In this document: positions 53,101 through 61,809 of the stretch, piece by piece
Position numbering within the stretch: the stretch's first letter is position 1
Layout: the number at the start of each line of letters is the position of its first letter
The notes under the pieces: generated by a model
The model's input: the letters and a program-made list of their open reading frames with translations, nothing else
Databases searched by the model: none
What the model was told of the DNA's origin: nothing
From: Siniperca chuatsi
Lineage: Eukaryota; Chordata; Actinopteri; Centrarchiformes; Sinipercidae
Length of the DNA stretch: 64,000 bases
NCBI RefSeq assembly: GCF_020085105.1
Contig: NC_058052.1
Span: 6,247,733 to 6,311,732, forward strand
Direction: 5' to 3'
Made by a program: the position numbers and the translations under genes

Positions 53101-54938
53101 AAATACAAAGCTGAATGCACCATGTTGAATGAAAATATGCTGTAACTGCTAAAGTACATGTCATATTCAGATGCGTACAGTAGGTTTGTGTGTATGTGCA
53201 TAGCAGTGTATCTATTCATGACTTGTGCATCATAATGTGCATGTGTCCTTGGCCCCAGCATGTGTGTACAGATACATGGCATCTAGGCAAGGTGTTAGTG
53301 GGCCATAGAGACACAATCTCCCTGATGAGTGGCCTGCTTTCTCTGCTATCAGTAAACTAGACCCTATGGATATAATAGCCAGGGTTGGCGCCAGCATTGT
53401 GGGATTATGTTGTTAGATTAGAGCGAATAAGCAAAAGCCAGGGAAGAGGTTATGCTGTTGTCTTTCAACGAGACAGAGAGATAGCGATACTTGGACTATA
53501 TGTTATGATATAATAGCACTTAAGGTCCCATATTTATGGGATATGATGGAGCAGGAATGATTGTTTCCAATGTTCCTTTTTAACTTCCCATTAAGTAGGG
53601 CTGCACAATTAATCGAAATATTATCGAAATCGCAATATGGCCAAGTGTAATGTCCAAATCACAGAAGCTGCAATTTTTTGATAAAGGTAAAATGTGTGAC
53701 AAAACAGCATTATAATGAAGTACTGTAGTTCTGCAGAGATGCCCTGGCCTACAAATCTTTATCTCCAGATGCAAGAAAACATGTTTGTTCAGTACAGATC
53801 ACATCGTCATGATTTTACTAGTTTTTTCAGTGATAATGAAAATTGTGATGCAAAAAGTATCATTCCCACTAATCGTGAATCATATCGCAATTGTAATTTC
53901 TGTCAAAATAATCGCAAAATGATTTTTTTAACCATATCGTGCAGCCCTACCATTAAGTAACATCGATTGTAGGTTTTCACAATGTTTTGCAGCATTTTTT
54001 TGTGAAATACTATAATATCAGCATTATATATAAAATCTCTGGAACTTGACTACAATTTGGACTAAGCTTCAGAGATTTTAAACACAACATTAACTGTAAT
54101 CAAGGACCAAACAAATGGTCTGAAGACAGTCAATGGGGATGTTCGCAAGGAATCGTTGGCAAGAAGTATGTTTTTTTCCTTTTATTCACAGAATGATTCA
54201 TGGCATACCAGGTTGCACCGTCTGTGTCTTTTTATCAAAGAGGATATACATATTTGCAAGAACAACCATAACGATATATGATCCAAAACATCGGAACTGC
54301 AAATCAGACAACAGCAGGTCTAGAGAAGCATTCGGGAAGTGTGCTTCATGTTTTTAATCAGCTTCAGCCCCAGATTTCAGCATCTTTCAACACTCAGAAT
54401 ATCTAGGCTAGAGTCTACATGAATATTCATGAGTCACTGAGTATTCCACAACAGCTGCCCATCCAAACATTTCCATAAATTGCCTGAAATGATTGTTTAC
54501 TGTATGGAGAATTATACACGGCACTAATCAGAGCCAGGGATTCAATGCAAAAGGTACAAAATGTGCAGAAACGTAACTCCTGGCATTGATGGAGATATAT
54601 CACCACTAGTTAACAGTTTTACAGTACATACTGATCCACATGGTGCAAGCTAAAGACATTAACTCCTTACATGCAGTGCAAGAGATAGAGTGCAAGAAAT
54701 AGTATGGACATCACTCTACATATTTGCCACTTTACAGCATTTTACAGATTTCTTGTTTACTCCTGCATTCTGATTGGCTTATGTGTTTTCTTCCAGCCTC
54801 CCCCACTTGTTGCCAGACTACATCCAGGAGCATCAGAACCCTCCACCCTTCAACTACGCTGACCCTGCCCTACACTACATGACCCACTGCAGTCCACGGA
54901 TCATAGACAACATCACACCCAGGCAACGCCTCAGATAG
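28763..54938 (+). CDS. MUC4-like EGF-NIDO-AMOP-VWD transmembrane protein
   Basis: Twenty-five exons give 7755 nt (2584 residues): 28763-28767, 32292-32347, 32511-34592, 36204-36326, 36465-38459, 38929-39062, 39731-39898, 40139-40318, 41213-41804, 42197-42346, 42848-43065, 43376-43451, 43572-43862, 45177-45413, 45500-45652, 46106-46284, 46910-47102, 47219-47338, 47435-47554, 48899-48919, 49064-49125, 49259-49451, 49656-49784, 50117-50252, 54797-54938. Order: signal peptide, 34 EGF modules, NIDO, AMOP, VWD, post-VWD region, C-terminal EGFs, SEA-like segment with a last EGF, transmembrane helix, short tail. NIDO-AMOP-VWD-EGF-TM is the MUC4 plan, but the Ser/Thr-rich mucin domain is absent and calcium-binding EGFs stand in its place. 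Expected role: large extracellular surface glycoprotein with many N-glycosylation sequons. Weak points are exon 1 and the 3' end of the fifth exon. I do not recognise a gene symbol; a fibrillin is excluded by the C-terminal half. Confidence 0.88.
29129..29205. repeat. (TA)n/(GATA)n microsatellite in intron 1 of the MUC4-like gene
   Basis: Alternating TA with interspersed GATA units over about 75 bases, followed by poly-T. Confidence 0.9.
29660..30285. repeat. Palindromic MITE-type repeat, longest family copy
   Basis: The left end GTTAAAAGAATAGACCAACA with TTCTTGCAGAGAGTTAGATG mirrors the right end CATCTAACTCTCGGCAAGAA with TATTTCCCAAAATACC. The interior contains TTAGCTTAGCTTAGCATAAA and, inverted, AAGCTAAGCTATGCTAACTG, so a second inner inverted repeat is present. 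Interior words such as CAGGAAGTCACTACG match 22923-23294. Confidence 0.7.
32511..34592 (+). other. Single exon encoding 17 tandem EGF modules
   Basis: One uninterrupted 2082-nt exon encodes EGF modules 1-17, mostly of the calcium-binding type, with the D-I/V-D/N-E-C start and C-x-N-x4-Y/F-x-C hydroxylation consensus (for example [10 protein letters not shown]). Module 1 ([11 protein letters not shown]) and module 16 ([14 protein letters not shown]) lack the calcium-binding start. Many Asn-X-Ser/Thr sequons are present. The exon is phase 1 at both ends, as expected for shuffled EGF exons. Confidence 0.92.
34593..36203 (+). other. Intron 3 of the MUC4-like gene with a degenerate dispersed repeat
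   Basis: The intron carries a common teleost repeat at about 35270-35640 (TTAGCAGACGCTTTTGTCCG, GGGAGCTCATTCCACAACTG, ACCACAGGGTCCTCTGAGTG). The remainder is AT-rich with no recognised feature. Confidence 0.5.
36204..36326 (+). other. Single-module EGF exon (module 18)
   Basis: A 123-nt phase 1-1 exon encodes one calcium-binding EGF ([18 protein letters not shown] to DGKNCS). It is the only N-terminal module keeping the classic one-EGF-per-exon form, between two giant EGF exons. Confidence 0.9.
36465..38459 (+). other. Single exon encoding 16 tandem EGF modules; 3' boundary uncertain
   Basis: Modules 19-34 lie in one uninterrupted exon of about 1995 nt. Module 22 ([17 protein letters not shown]) lacks the calcium-binding start. 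The open frame runs to a TAA at 38477-38479. To join phase-correctly to the NIDO exon at 38929 the best donor is GTTGGC at 38460, which is weak and drops the last cysteine of module 34 (in GWLC). A phase-0 alternative uses GTGTAC after 38434 with an acceptor two bases further in. Both choices need transcript support. Confidence 0.8.
38929..41450 (+). other. NIDO domain exons
   Basis: Exons 38929-39062, 39731-39898, 40139-40318 and the first part of 41213-41804 encode a nidogen-type extracellular domain: [85 protein letters not shown] and [13 protein letters not shown] domains are also found in nidogen, alpha-tectorin, MUC4 and SNED1. Confidence 0.9.
41451..42346 (+). other. AMOP domain exons
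   Basis: The end of exon 41213-41804 and exon 42197-42346 encode an AMOP domain: [68 protein letters not shown] and RPLDRC. Eight-cysteine AMOP domains occur in MUC4, SUSD2 and ISM1 and are taken to be adhesive. Confidence 0.88.
42030..42150 (-). mobile_element. tRNA-headed SINE fragment, minus strand
   Basis: On the minus strand the piece reads GGCAGCATGGTTTAGTGGTC (A-box side), then GGTTGCAGGTTTGATCCCA (B-box side), then the CTTGAGCAAGGCAC body. It is a SINE head, not a tRNA gene, because the body continues past the tRNA part and the fold is not intact. Confidence 0.6.
42540..42802 (+). mobile_element. LINE 3' UTR fragment
   Basis: TGTCCGTCCTGGGGAAGGGA, GAGGTTTCTTCCATTTTTTC, AGGGTCTAAGGACAGAGGGT and GATATTGGGCTGTATAAATA form a very common teleost non-LTR 3' end. 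It lies in intron 42347-42847, close to the acceptor of the first VWD exon. Confidence 0.7.
42848..43862 (+). other. VWD domain exons
   Basis: Exons 42848-43065, 43376-43451 and 43572-43862 encode a von Willebrand type D domain: [44 protein letters not shown] and [19 protein letters not shown]. The C-G-L-C-G disulphide motif of VWF is absent; GLMG replaces it, as in MUC4-type VWD domains. The next exon continues [16 protein letters not shown]. Confidence 0.86.
44589..44885 (+). mobile_element. tRNA-headed SINE, full-length copy
   Basis: A tRNA-like head (GTGGCTTAGTGGTAGAGCGG; box B near GGTTCTGTCC) is followed by the body (CCTTGGGTAAGACGCTGAAC, CAAATTGCTCCCGAGGGCTG) and a 3' tail (GGCGCTATACAAGTACAGTC, then CATTTACCATTTACC). 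It lies in the intron 43863-45176 between VWD and post-VWD exons. It serves as the reference for the split copy at 10083/12538. Confidence 0.85.
45177..47554 (+). other. Post-VWD region and C-terminal EGF modules
   Basis: Exons 45177-45413 and 45500-45652 encode a helical/Ig-like stretch ([35 protein letters not shown]). Exons 46106-46284 and 46910-47102 encode [12 protein letters not shown] and [13 protein letters not shown] plus a cysteine-rich unit ([12 protein letters not shown]). Exons 47219-47338 and 47435-47554 are two single-module EGF exons ([34 protein letters not shown]). The order matches the segment after the VWD domain in MUC4. Confidence 0.84.
47555..48898 (+). other. Intron of the MUC4-like gene, no further feature seen
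   Basis: This 1.3 kb AT-rich intron lies between the DIDEC EGF exon and the 21-nt micro-exon. No repeat boundary or additional coding exon was recognised. Confidence 0.5.
48899..49784 (+). other. SEA-like juxtamembrane segment and last EGF
   Basis: A 21-nt micro-exon (48899-48919, GDFANPP) joins 49064-49125 and 49259-49451, which encode an alternating strand/helix stretch ([55 protein letters not shown]) resembling an SEA-type fold. Exon 49656-49784 is a final EGF ([18 protein letters not shown]). No GSVVV-type autocleavage motif was seen. The SEA call is tentative. Confidence 0.65.
50457..50600. repeat. Dispersed repeat fragment
   Basis: TTAAAGGAATACTCCACCAC and AACTATATTTTGAGTATTAA form the start of a common teleost repeat. 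Its other boundary is not clear, and sequence to about 51240 may belong to it or to other repeats. Confidence 0.5.
52000..52683. mobile_element. Non-autonomous DNA element with terminal inverted repeats
   Basis: The left end GGCCATGTTCACACCTGGCA and the right end TGCCCGGTGTAAACAGGGCC are inverted relatives over about 27 bases. No transposase frame lies inside. GAT flanks both ends and may be a short target duplication. It lies in the last intron of the MUC4-like gene. Confidence 0.65.
52774..52941. mobile_element. 168-bp palindromic MITE
   Basis: TTAAAGGAATAGTTTGAC at the left end is matched perfectly by the inverted GTCAAACTATTCCTTTAA at the right end. Similarity continues inward (GGGAAATGCT against AGCGTATTTCCC). 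It is the shortest, cleanest copy of the family seen at 13780, 22923 and 29660. Confidence 0.85.
53596..53949. mobile_element. 354-bp hAT-like MITE with 8-bp target duplication
   Basis: The ends are TAGGGCTGCAC and its inverse GTGCAGCCCTA. The exact 8-bp repeat CCATTAAG flanks it at 53588-53595 and 53950-53957. The 8-bp duplication and TAGGGCTGCAC ends are hallmarks of hAT-derived MITEs of teleosts. The interior is AT-rich and non-coding. Confidence 0.9.
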
Positions 54939-55710
54939 CACTTTCTAAAAGCACATACACATACATGCATAGGTGCAAATCACTTACACAGAGACCAAAC
55001 AGCTCACACAGAAAAGCACAGGCTTACAAACACAATGCAAGCACTTTTGGAGCTGCTGTACATGTTTTATAACGGCAAGATGAATGACTCTTATTTATAT
55101 CGTAACAAACAAGTAATTAAACCTGAGTGACTTTTAAAGTCAATTATTTCCAACCCTCTCTGCTGAGCGATGGAACTGCCAAGTTTGAGCTGGAAGATTT
55201 TTTGCCTGGACAACACTTTACAGTCAGAGTCTGACCCAGCAGAACTCAACCACCTCTTGGCTGGGGACGGTGATGAAAAGTAAACCACTGCAGTGGTCTT
55301 TGGCTTCCAGCTGATACTAAGCCAACAGCCTCCTTGATAGCCACATTAGCATTTGCCAGAAAACCTAGCATCAGACTCCTGCCCTCTGTTCACATATTAT
55401 ATTAGTACACTAGTATATCCATATTTGGAAATTCAGTATCACTTATGATCACCAAAACATGGTTGATTTAATTTATGTGTTATCATTTTGCAAACACTTT
55501 AAGTAGTCGTCTCTGTTTTCTGAAAGCATTTATCTCACTTTGGAATTACACTCTAAATTATTGTTCATTGCTGGATTGTGAGTAATTCAGTGTTTCAACT
55601 GGCAGCTTTCTTTTGTAAAGCTGGACTGTCACTGCAAGTAAAAAAAAAACAAAAAAAAAAACCGATGTGTAAATATAATGTAAATCATTAAAAGTTACGC
55701 TTCAGCAACA
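54939..55710 (+). other. 3' UTR of the MUC4-like gene
   Basis: After TAG at 54936 the sequence is non-coding. An ATTAAA signal lies at 55687-55692, after two A-runs (55639-55661), and would end the transcript near 55710. AATAAA at 56106 is a possible alternative end. Confidence 0.45.
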
Positions 55711-56774
55711 TTGTGCTGTGGTGATATTATTTCAAGAAAAACTTGGATGTCGGTGTTGTAACAAACATGTCACTTTACTAGTGGGGGAACAGAATGGGAT
55801 TGTACCTTAAGATATCCTTTAACAAGTTTCGACGCTATATTGATCAAGTGTGCTTGAGCAAGACAGTCAGTCCTTAACAACTCTAGGGGGTTTCTCTGTA
55901 ACTCAACTTGACATCTGGCCTCCCAGTGGAGAGGAAAATGAATATCACATTGTCATTTTCCTGCAAGCCGATACATGTCAAGCTGAAGCTGCTGATAGTT
56001 CATATTTGTGTAAGGACTCAATATCTGTAAAAGTGATTATGCCAAAATAATCATGCCGTTTTCAAATGTTATTCTTGGCATGGTGGAAAAGCCTCTCACA
56101 TTCTGAAATAAAGGACCCCACTACTTCTACTACTGTATTGTAATCTTGTTTTCCATTGACAATCAGTGCCGTATTGATCAATTTATACAGTTAATTAAAG
56201 TCTGATAAACTACACTATGGCCATTAAAGTGGAGGTGGACAATACTGACATGCTAATATTAGATTTTAAATAAAAGATGAATCTTTCATCTAATCAGTGC
56301 TGGAAGAAGTGCTCGGTCTCTTTACTCAAGAAAAGGTAATAATCCCACAGTGTAAAAATACTCCATTACAAGTAAATCTTGCATTCAAAATTGTACCTAC
56401 ATATAAGTAAAAGTACATAAGTATTATCAGCAAAACAAGCTTAAAGTACCCATAATGCATTATACTATTACCAAGCAGGTAAAGAGGACAACTCCCCCAG
56501 ATTCCCAGTGACCCCAAAGCCCCCGTTTGTCTATTGGTTGTATGTAACTTGAATGATTGCAAATTCCTTTAAGTCTTGCATTTTTATCTCATCTTTGTGG
56601 TTCTGTCTTGTCCAGATTTTAAACTATGCATCATATCTTTTAAGACAGATGTTTTCTGACAGTGAAAAACCCCGGTAAGATAATCAATGTTTTCAAAGTA
56701 AAATCTTGATCTGCAAAGAAATGAGTAACTATAGCTGTCAAATAAATGTAGGGGAGTAAAAAAAAAAATACAAT

Positions 56775-57245
56775 ATTTTCAGAGGTGTAGTCAGATTCTT
56801 TACTTGAGTAAAAGAAGTAATAGGCCATGTAAATGTAAAAAAAAACCCAAAAAACTCTACAGGTAAAAATCCTGCATTAAAAATGTTACTTCAGTAAAAG
56901 TTCAGAAGTATTATCAGCAAAATGTACTTTAACTATCAAAAGTACTCACTATGCACAATGGGCCTTTTCATAGTGTTACATTATTATACGTATCATAATG
57001 CTGGGTTAGTATTGATGCATTAACATGTAAGCAGCATTTTATAGAAATGCATAATATTGTGTGTGTTGATCATATGTTTAGTATCTTTTTTGCACCTGCT
57101 AAGTAACTAGTAACTGTGGCTGTGTAGATAAATGTAGGGAAGAAGATGTATAAAGTAGCATAAAATAGAAATACCCAAGTAAAGTACAACTATCTCAAAA
57201 ATGTGTTAAGTGCTTGACTAAATCTACTTAGTTATTTTCCACCAC
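56775..57245 (-). repeat. Dispersed teleost repeat, minus strand, with partial copy at 56300-56465
   Basis: On the plus strand it contains TTCTTTACTTGAGTAAAAG, ATCCTGCATTAAAAATGTTA, TACCCAAGTAAAGTACAACT and ends TTATTTTCCACCACTG. The partial copy at 56300-56465 shares TATTATCAGCAAAA and the spacing of the AGTAAAAG words. This family is very abundant in percomorph genomes. Confidence 0.7.
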
Positions 57246-57418
57246 TGCATCCACAATGATTAGCATTCCTCTTACCACATCATTTCAGTTCGACTGTTTT
57301 GCCAGCTCCCCACAATTTCTTCTCCAGCCACCAGGTGTCACAGCTGAGTCTTCCACACAAGGCAGATCAATCCCATTTGTTTATGAGTAAGGTTTAAGCA
57401 GCACTCTCACGGCCACAA

Positions 57419-57444
57419 ACACACACACACACACACACACACAG

Positions 57445-57505
<61 letters not shown>
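57419..57505. repeat. (AC)n microsatellite
   Basis: About 85 bases of AC dinucleotide with one AGTC interruption near 57443. Confidence 0.97.
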
Positions 57506-57507
<2 letters not shown>

Positions 57508-60500
57508 CACAGACGACTAGACACCTGCTCTGCAGCCTTCATCTGGACGTGGCCACAGCATGCGGTGGAGCTCGCTGCCCCCTGCATAATGAGATCATCT
57601 GAGAGGGGCGCGGAGCGAGGCAGGTCCCTGCCACTGCAGAGACAGACCTGGCCTACGCTACAGCCAGGGTCAAGGACGGGGCGCTGCTAAAACACTCTGC
57701 CTCTGTCACTTCCTTATTGTGACTACGCACTAAAGTACTCATGCACACAACTACCCCTGCGTAAACCTCTGAAGTGCTTCTCGATTCCACTGGTTTCAGT
57801 ATCTACAGGATTGATTGAGAGAGTAAACTGAGATAACGCCACAACACTACATACATGATTTGTGGAGGAAACTTCTGGAAAGAATAAAAATTAGAGCAAG
57901 TAGAGCTCCTGACACCTGTTATAGACAAACACACTGCTAACAGTGAACAGCAGCCACTGAGGATGAAATCACCTTGGCGAGAGAGCTTTGTAGTGCCACA
58001 CTTCTGGAAGGTTCCAAGTAGCACTGTTTCATGTGCTGCTGAAGGCTGCAGTGTTTGAACTCCAGCTCCACACTGACTGCCGCAGACAACCTGGAGGCAA
58101 GCCAGTGAGGGAAAGAGGGAGGAAGGGAGAGGGACAGAGTTAGATAGAGTCAGAGAAAGAGAAAGAGGACATGAGGGAAATGAAAAGCGAGAGAGCGAAG
58201 ATCAACAGCAGGGATTGTATTTGACAGCCAGTAAGTGGTTTTGTCCCTCAGATCCCCTCAAATAAAACAACTGATGTGTGCAGGTTCAGAGATGCTTGAT
58301 GATCTAGTACCAGGCCCAACAAACAGATACACGTTAGGGGGGGGGGATAGAAAACTAAGTGCATGCTTAACACTATATCCATTTCATCACAACATGATTG
58401 AAATAGGCAGGGAATAGGAGGCCCGACCAAATCCTCTTATCCGATTTGAAGCCATTAATCATTTCTGCCTCATAATGTAATTTTGGAAAACATGTCATTT
58501 CTCAGTAACAGGTACAGTAGGCCAGAATGCCGATGGGATTGGCTCATGTGCGGCTAGCCTGTTGTTGGACCTTATATGGCTAATGCTCTTATTGCATGGC
58601 TGTAAAACCATTCACGCTTACTGGGAGTGGTTACCTGTAGGCCTTTGTCCATTTACTGGGCCACAACATTTGGCCGGTGTATGCTGGGAAACCTTACTGG
58701 TAATCAGGAATTCTTCTCAGAGGCTGGTCTGATGTGGCCGAAATTGCCTGTGGGCCATAAAAAATACATGCAAACATGAACACATCCCTTCCCTGTCGTA
58801 TTTACCATCAGTGCATGTATACAGAAGCATTTGCATAGCGGCATATAGGCTAATCTCACATATACACACGCGTGCAGATGTTCAAACACACTCAAAAGCA
58901 AACAAGCAGGCCTGCATGTGCACAGACATGCACACTCATACAATGTCTTTTCACTAATAGTAGCTTGACATCCATGACGCACAAACAACTGCCATTCTCT
59001 CCCATGAAAGGTGATCCGCTCCCTTGGCATGGAACCAGCAGGTGCATTACAAAGCCTCATTTATTAATGATGGCGTCCACGTCTTTTAGTTACACAGGTA
59101 AACATCTTCTCATATTTGTCACCAGCGCTTTATCTCTCAAAGTCCTCACATTCCACTTAGGTACACAAATTAACCTCTTTGAGCTTTTTGCTTTAAAGCT
59201 GCTTTATTTTAGAGCATGGTTGTGCAATAACACCACACTGCGCAGTGCTACCACATACTGTATCTCACGTGCTGTGTGCCAACCCGCCCCCATTGCCAAA
59301 AACTGAACTGACCCACATGGTAGGTTTTTCTGCAAAGGGAACAATGCTAACTGCTATCAGCGGGAGTGATGTTACAGGCCATTGGGAGGTGACATTAATG
59401 AAGATGGAAAGGTGACTTCAGCGCTGCTTCTGCTGAACTAAAGTGACCTTTGACCCCTGTGGTATGGAAACGAAAGCTGTCGTTTTATAAAAATGTTCCG
59501 GGCTGGGCTGTGTCCGATAAGGACTCTATTACATGAGGTAGTTACATATTCACAGAGCTGATAAGAGGAAGGGGAACATAATAGGAATGGCAGTGGTTTG
59601 AGCATAGTTTGTATGTGCATGCACACACATGGATTAATCTATAAAAAAATAATATTACAGAATTAACATAACACCTAACGTCCATAATGCAAAAACAGCA
59701 CTGTAACACATACTGTATTGTGCTCTGTGTGGTGAATTAAGTCTTCCTTGGCTTACATCATGGAGATTGGTTTCAGGTTTTATAGACCATTAAGTCATGT
59801 CTCCTGGGTTCCAATATTCCCTATCCATATTAACTTCCAACCCAAAATCACATTTGACCTGGAGCAGGTCCTCTGAGACCTGCAGATCATTGAAGGGCAT
59901 GTCATCCACCAACCAAACAGCTGATTCTGTATATTGGATGAATAGACATTGGGCAGGAGGACTAAGTAGAAAACTATTCTGATTTTGAAATATTTATGAC
60001 CCAACAGTGAATCATTGTTTTATTGGAGCAATTCATCATGGTTGTTCCATGATAGTGTCTAAAACGTGTGAACACCAGAAGAAATACAGTTAAGTGTTCA
60101 TGGCAACTGCATATTAGTATCTAAGTTCACATTTTATAGTGTTTGCCAAGTATTTTAGGAGAGGCAAAAGGTGATACACCTCCACATACAGTCGTTTACA
60201 CATGCTCCAGCTTATCTGGTTCTTGTGACAGGCCTTTGTGCCGTCACCTTTGGCATTACATAATTCACAGTAACAAAAACCCTGTAGCAAAAAAAAAAAA
60301 AAAAGAACAAAAAAACAAAAACAAACAAAAAACAGATTTAAATGAAAAGAATCCAATGTGCTCCAGATTAGGTAGGTTTGGGGAAAAGCCTGGCTGATTC
60401 TAAAGCTGCTCAGCAGATCACATGGCACAGGCAGCATCACCTCTGTAAACAGTGCAGATGGAGGTGGGAACCACTTTGGATCCTCATTTCTTACATCTAC

Positions 60501-61380
60501 GTGTGAGATATTGAGCTATCCACAATTCCTGCTCTCTACTTTTAGTGTGACATCCGTGTCTAATAATAAGAGAGGCAGTAGAATTGGGAGGAAGGGGGGC
60601 TGTTTTGGGACATGGAGATTCTAGTTCATTCTCTGAGTGGTTCTTCAAATCTTTCTCCTCGCAAGTCCCTGTCCACCCTCCTCCACCTCCTCCTCAGCAT
60701 CTCCCATGGGATCAGGCCAGAGACAGGTGGTCAATGGGAGACAGGAGAGCGGTCAGGCATAAGCAATCAGGCTATCAGATACTCCGATCCACACCAGCAG
60801 CACAATTAGACCTGAGAATCCACAGTCATCTGACAGCAATGCCTGCTACAGACCCAGTCACATATCACACAAGTGTGCACACACACTCACACACATGCAC
60901 AAACTATTACCTATTACAAACTATTACACCCAAACACTTCAGCCCTGACACTGCATCTCATTATGCATAACATTTTAAGTGATGACTTGCACAGCAGACA
61001 GGAGAAACTTTACTCAAGACCCACACTGAGCTCTATCACTGCCTGTGATAACCTTTTAACAGCAATTTAAAAACAACATCAAAAAAATAAAAGCATGGAT
61101 ATCAATATGCTAATGAAAACACGATGTAATCAGAAATGAAAAACTGCAGCAATAGGAAATACAGAAACTCATGTTAGCTCAAACGGGGTCAGTAATTCGC
61201 CAGTTACAAGTAGCAAACTATGCTCCTGGTAGCTAATTACTTATCAAAACTATCTTATTGGGTCTCCCTAAAAATGATGCCCATATGTATACACACTATG
61301 CAACAAGCTTGTCTGCTGTGCCTGTGGCACTGACTGGGATGTCTATGGACAAGACGCAGCGGCAGCGCAGACCATGGGAG

Positions 61381-61690
61381 TGACGCATTGCAGGTACAAA
61401 CACACCAATCAGAGAGCGCGATTTCTTTCAGCGCCGTCTTGTGCCCCATCACAGAGTAGCAGAAAGTATTCATACGCGGTTATGTAGATCACCAGCGATA
61501 CGCAATATAACTTCTAATATCGACGATGAAAACTTCACGGTAGTCGTACATGGGTATTGGAATTGTTTCTTGATTTTCTTGTTTAGCTAATAATTTCTAC
61601 AAATGTCTTTTTAATTAATTTAGTAACTGAGGGAAAGGGAAGTTGGCGGAGTGATATTGAAAAGAGGTGGAGTTTAGGATAACCGTTAAA
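61381..61690 (+). promoter_or_regulatory. calm2: Putative calm2 promoter region
   Basis: TGACGCA (61381-61387) and a CCAAT box (61405-61409) precede a GC-richer patch, then the likely 5' UTR. No clear TATA box was seen. The assignment rests mainly on position upstream of the start-codon exon. Confidence 0.3.
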
Positions 61691-61809
61691 GGCGAGTCCA
61701 GTTGCCTCTTTCTCAGTATGATCATAGAGATTGTTATTCGCTGAGGCTTTGTGTTGGCTTTGGTTTGTTACGGATTTTGTCGTGAACCAGCCGCTGCATC
61801 TACATCCAA

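Larger units (their letters stand above)
50117..54938 (+). other. Transmembrane exon and cytoplasmic-tail exon
   Basis: Exon 50117-50252 encodes [20 protein letters not shown] and [10 protein letters not shown], a single helix ending in a cysteine cluster and a basic stop-transfer signal. Exon 54797-54938 encodes the tail, with [14 protein letters not shown] and ending TPRQRLR, stop TAG at 54936-54938. The split codon GA/C restores Asp across the 4.5 kb intron. Confidence 0.88.
55711..61690. other. Spacer between the MUC4-like gene and calmodulin
   Basis: This 6 kb spacer has two copies of a dispersed repeat (56300-56465 and 56775-57245), an (AC)n tract, a G-run at 58336-58345 and an A-rich run (60290-60340). 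No convincing exon was seen; open frames are short and lack codon or domain signals. Confidence 0.55.

Noticed and set aside
57381..57587. Open frame with a Cys-Val repeat
   Set aside because: Translation of the (AC)n microsatellite.
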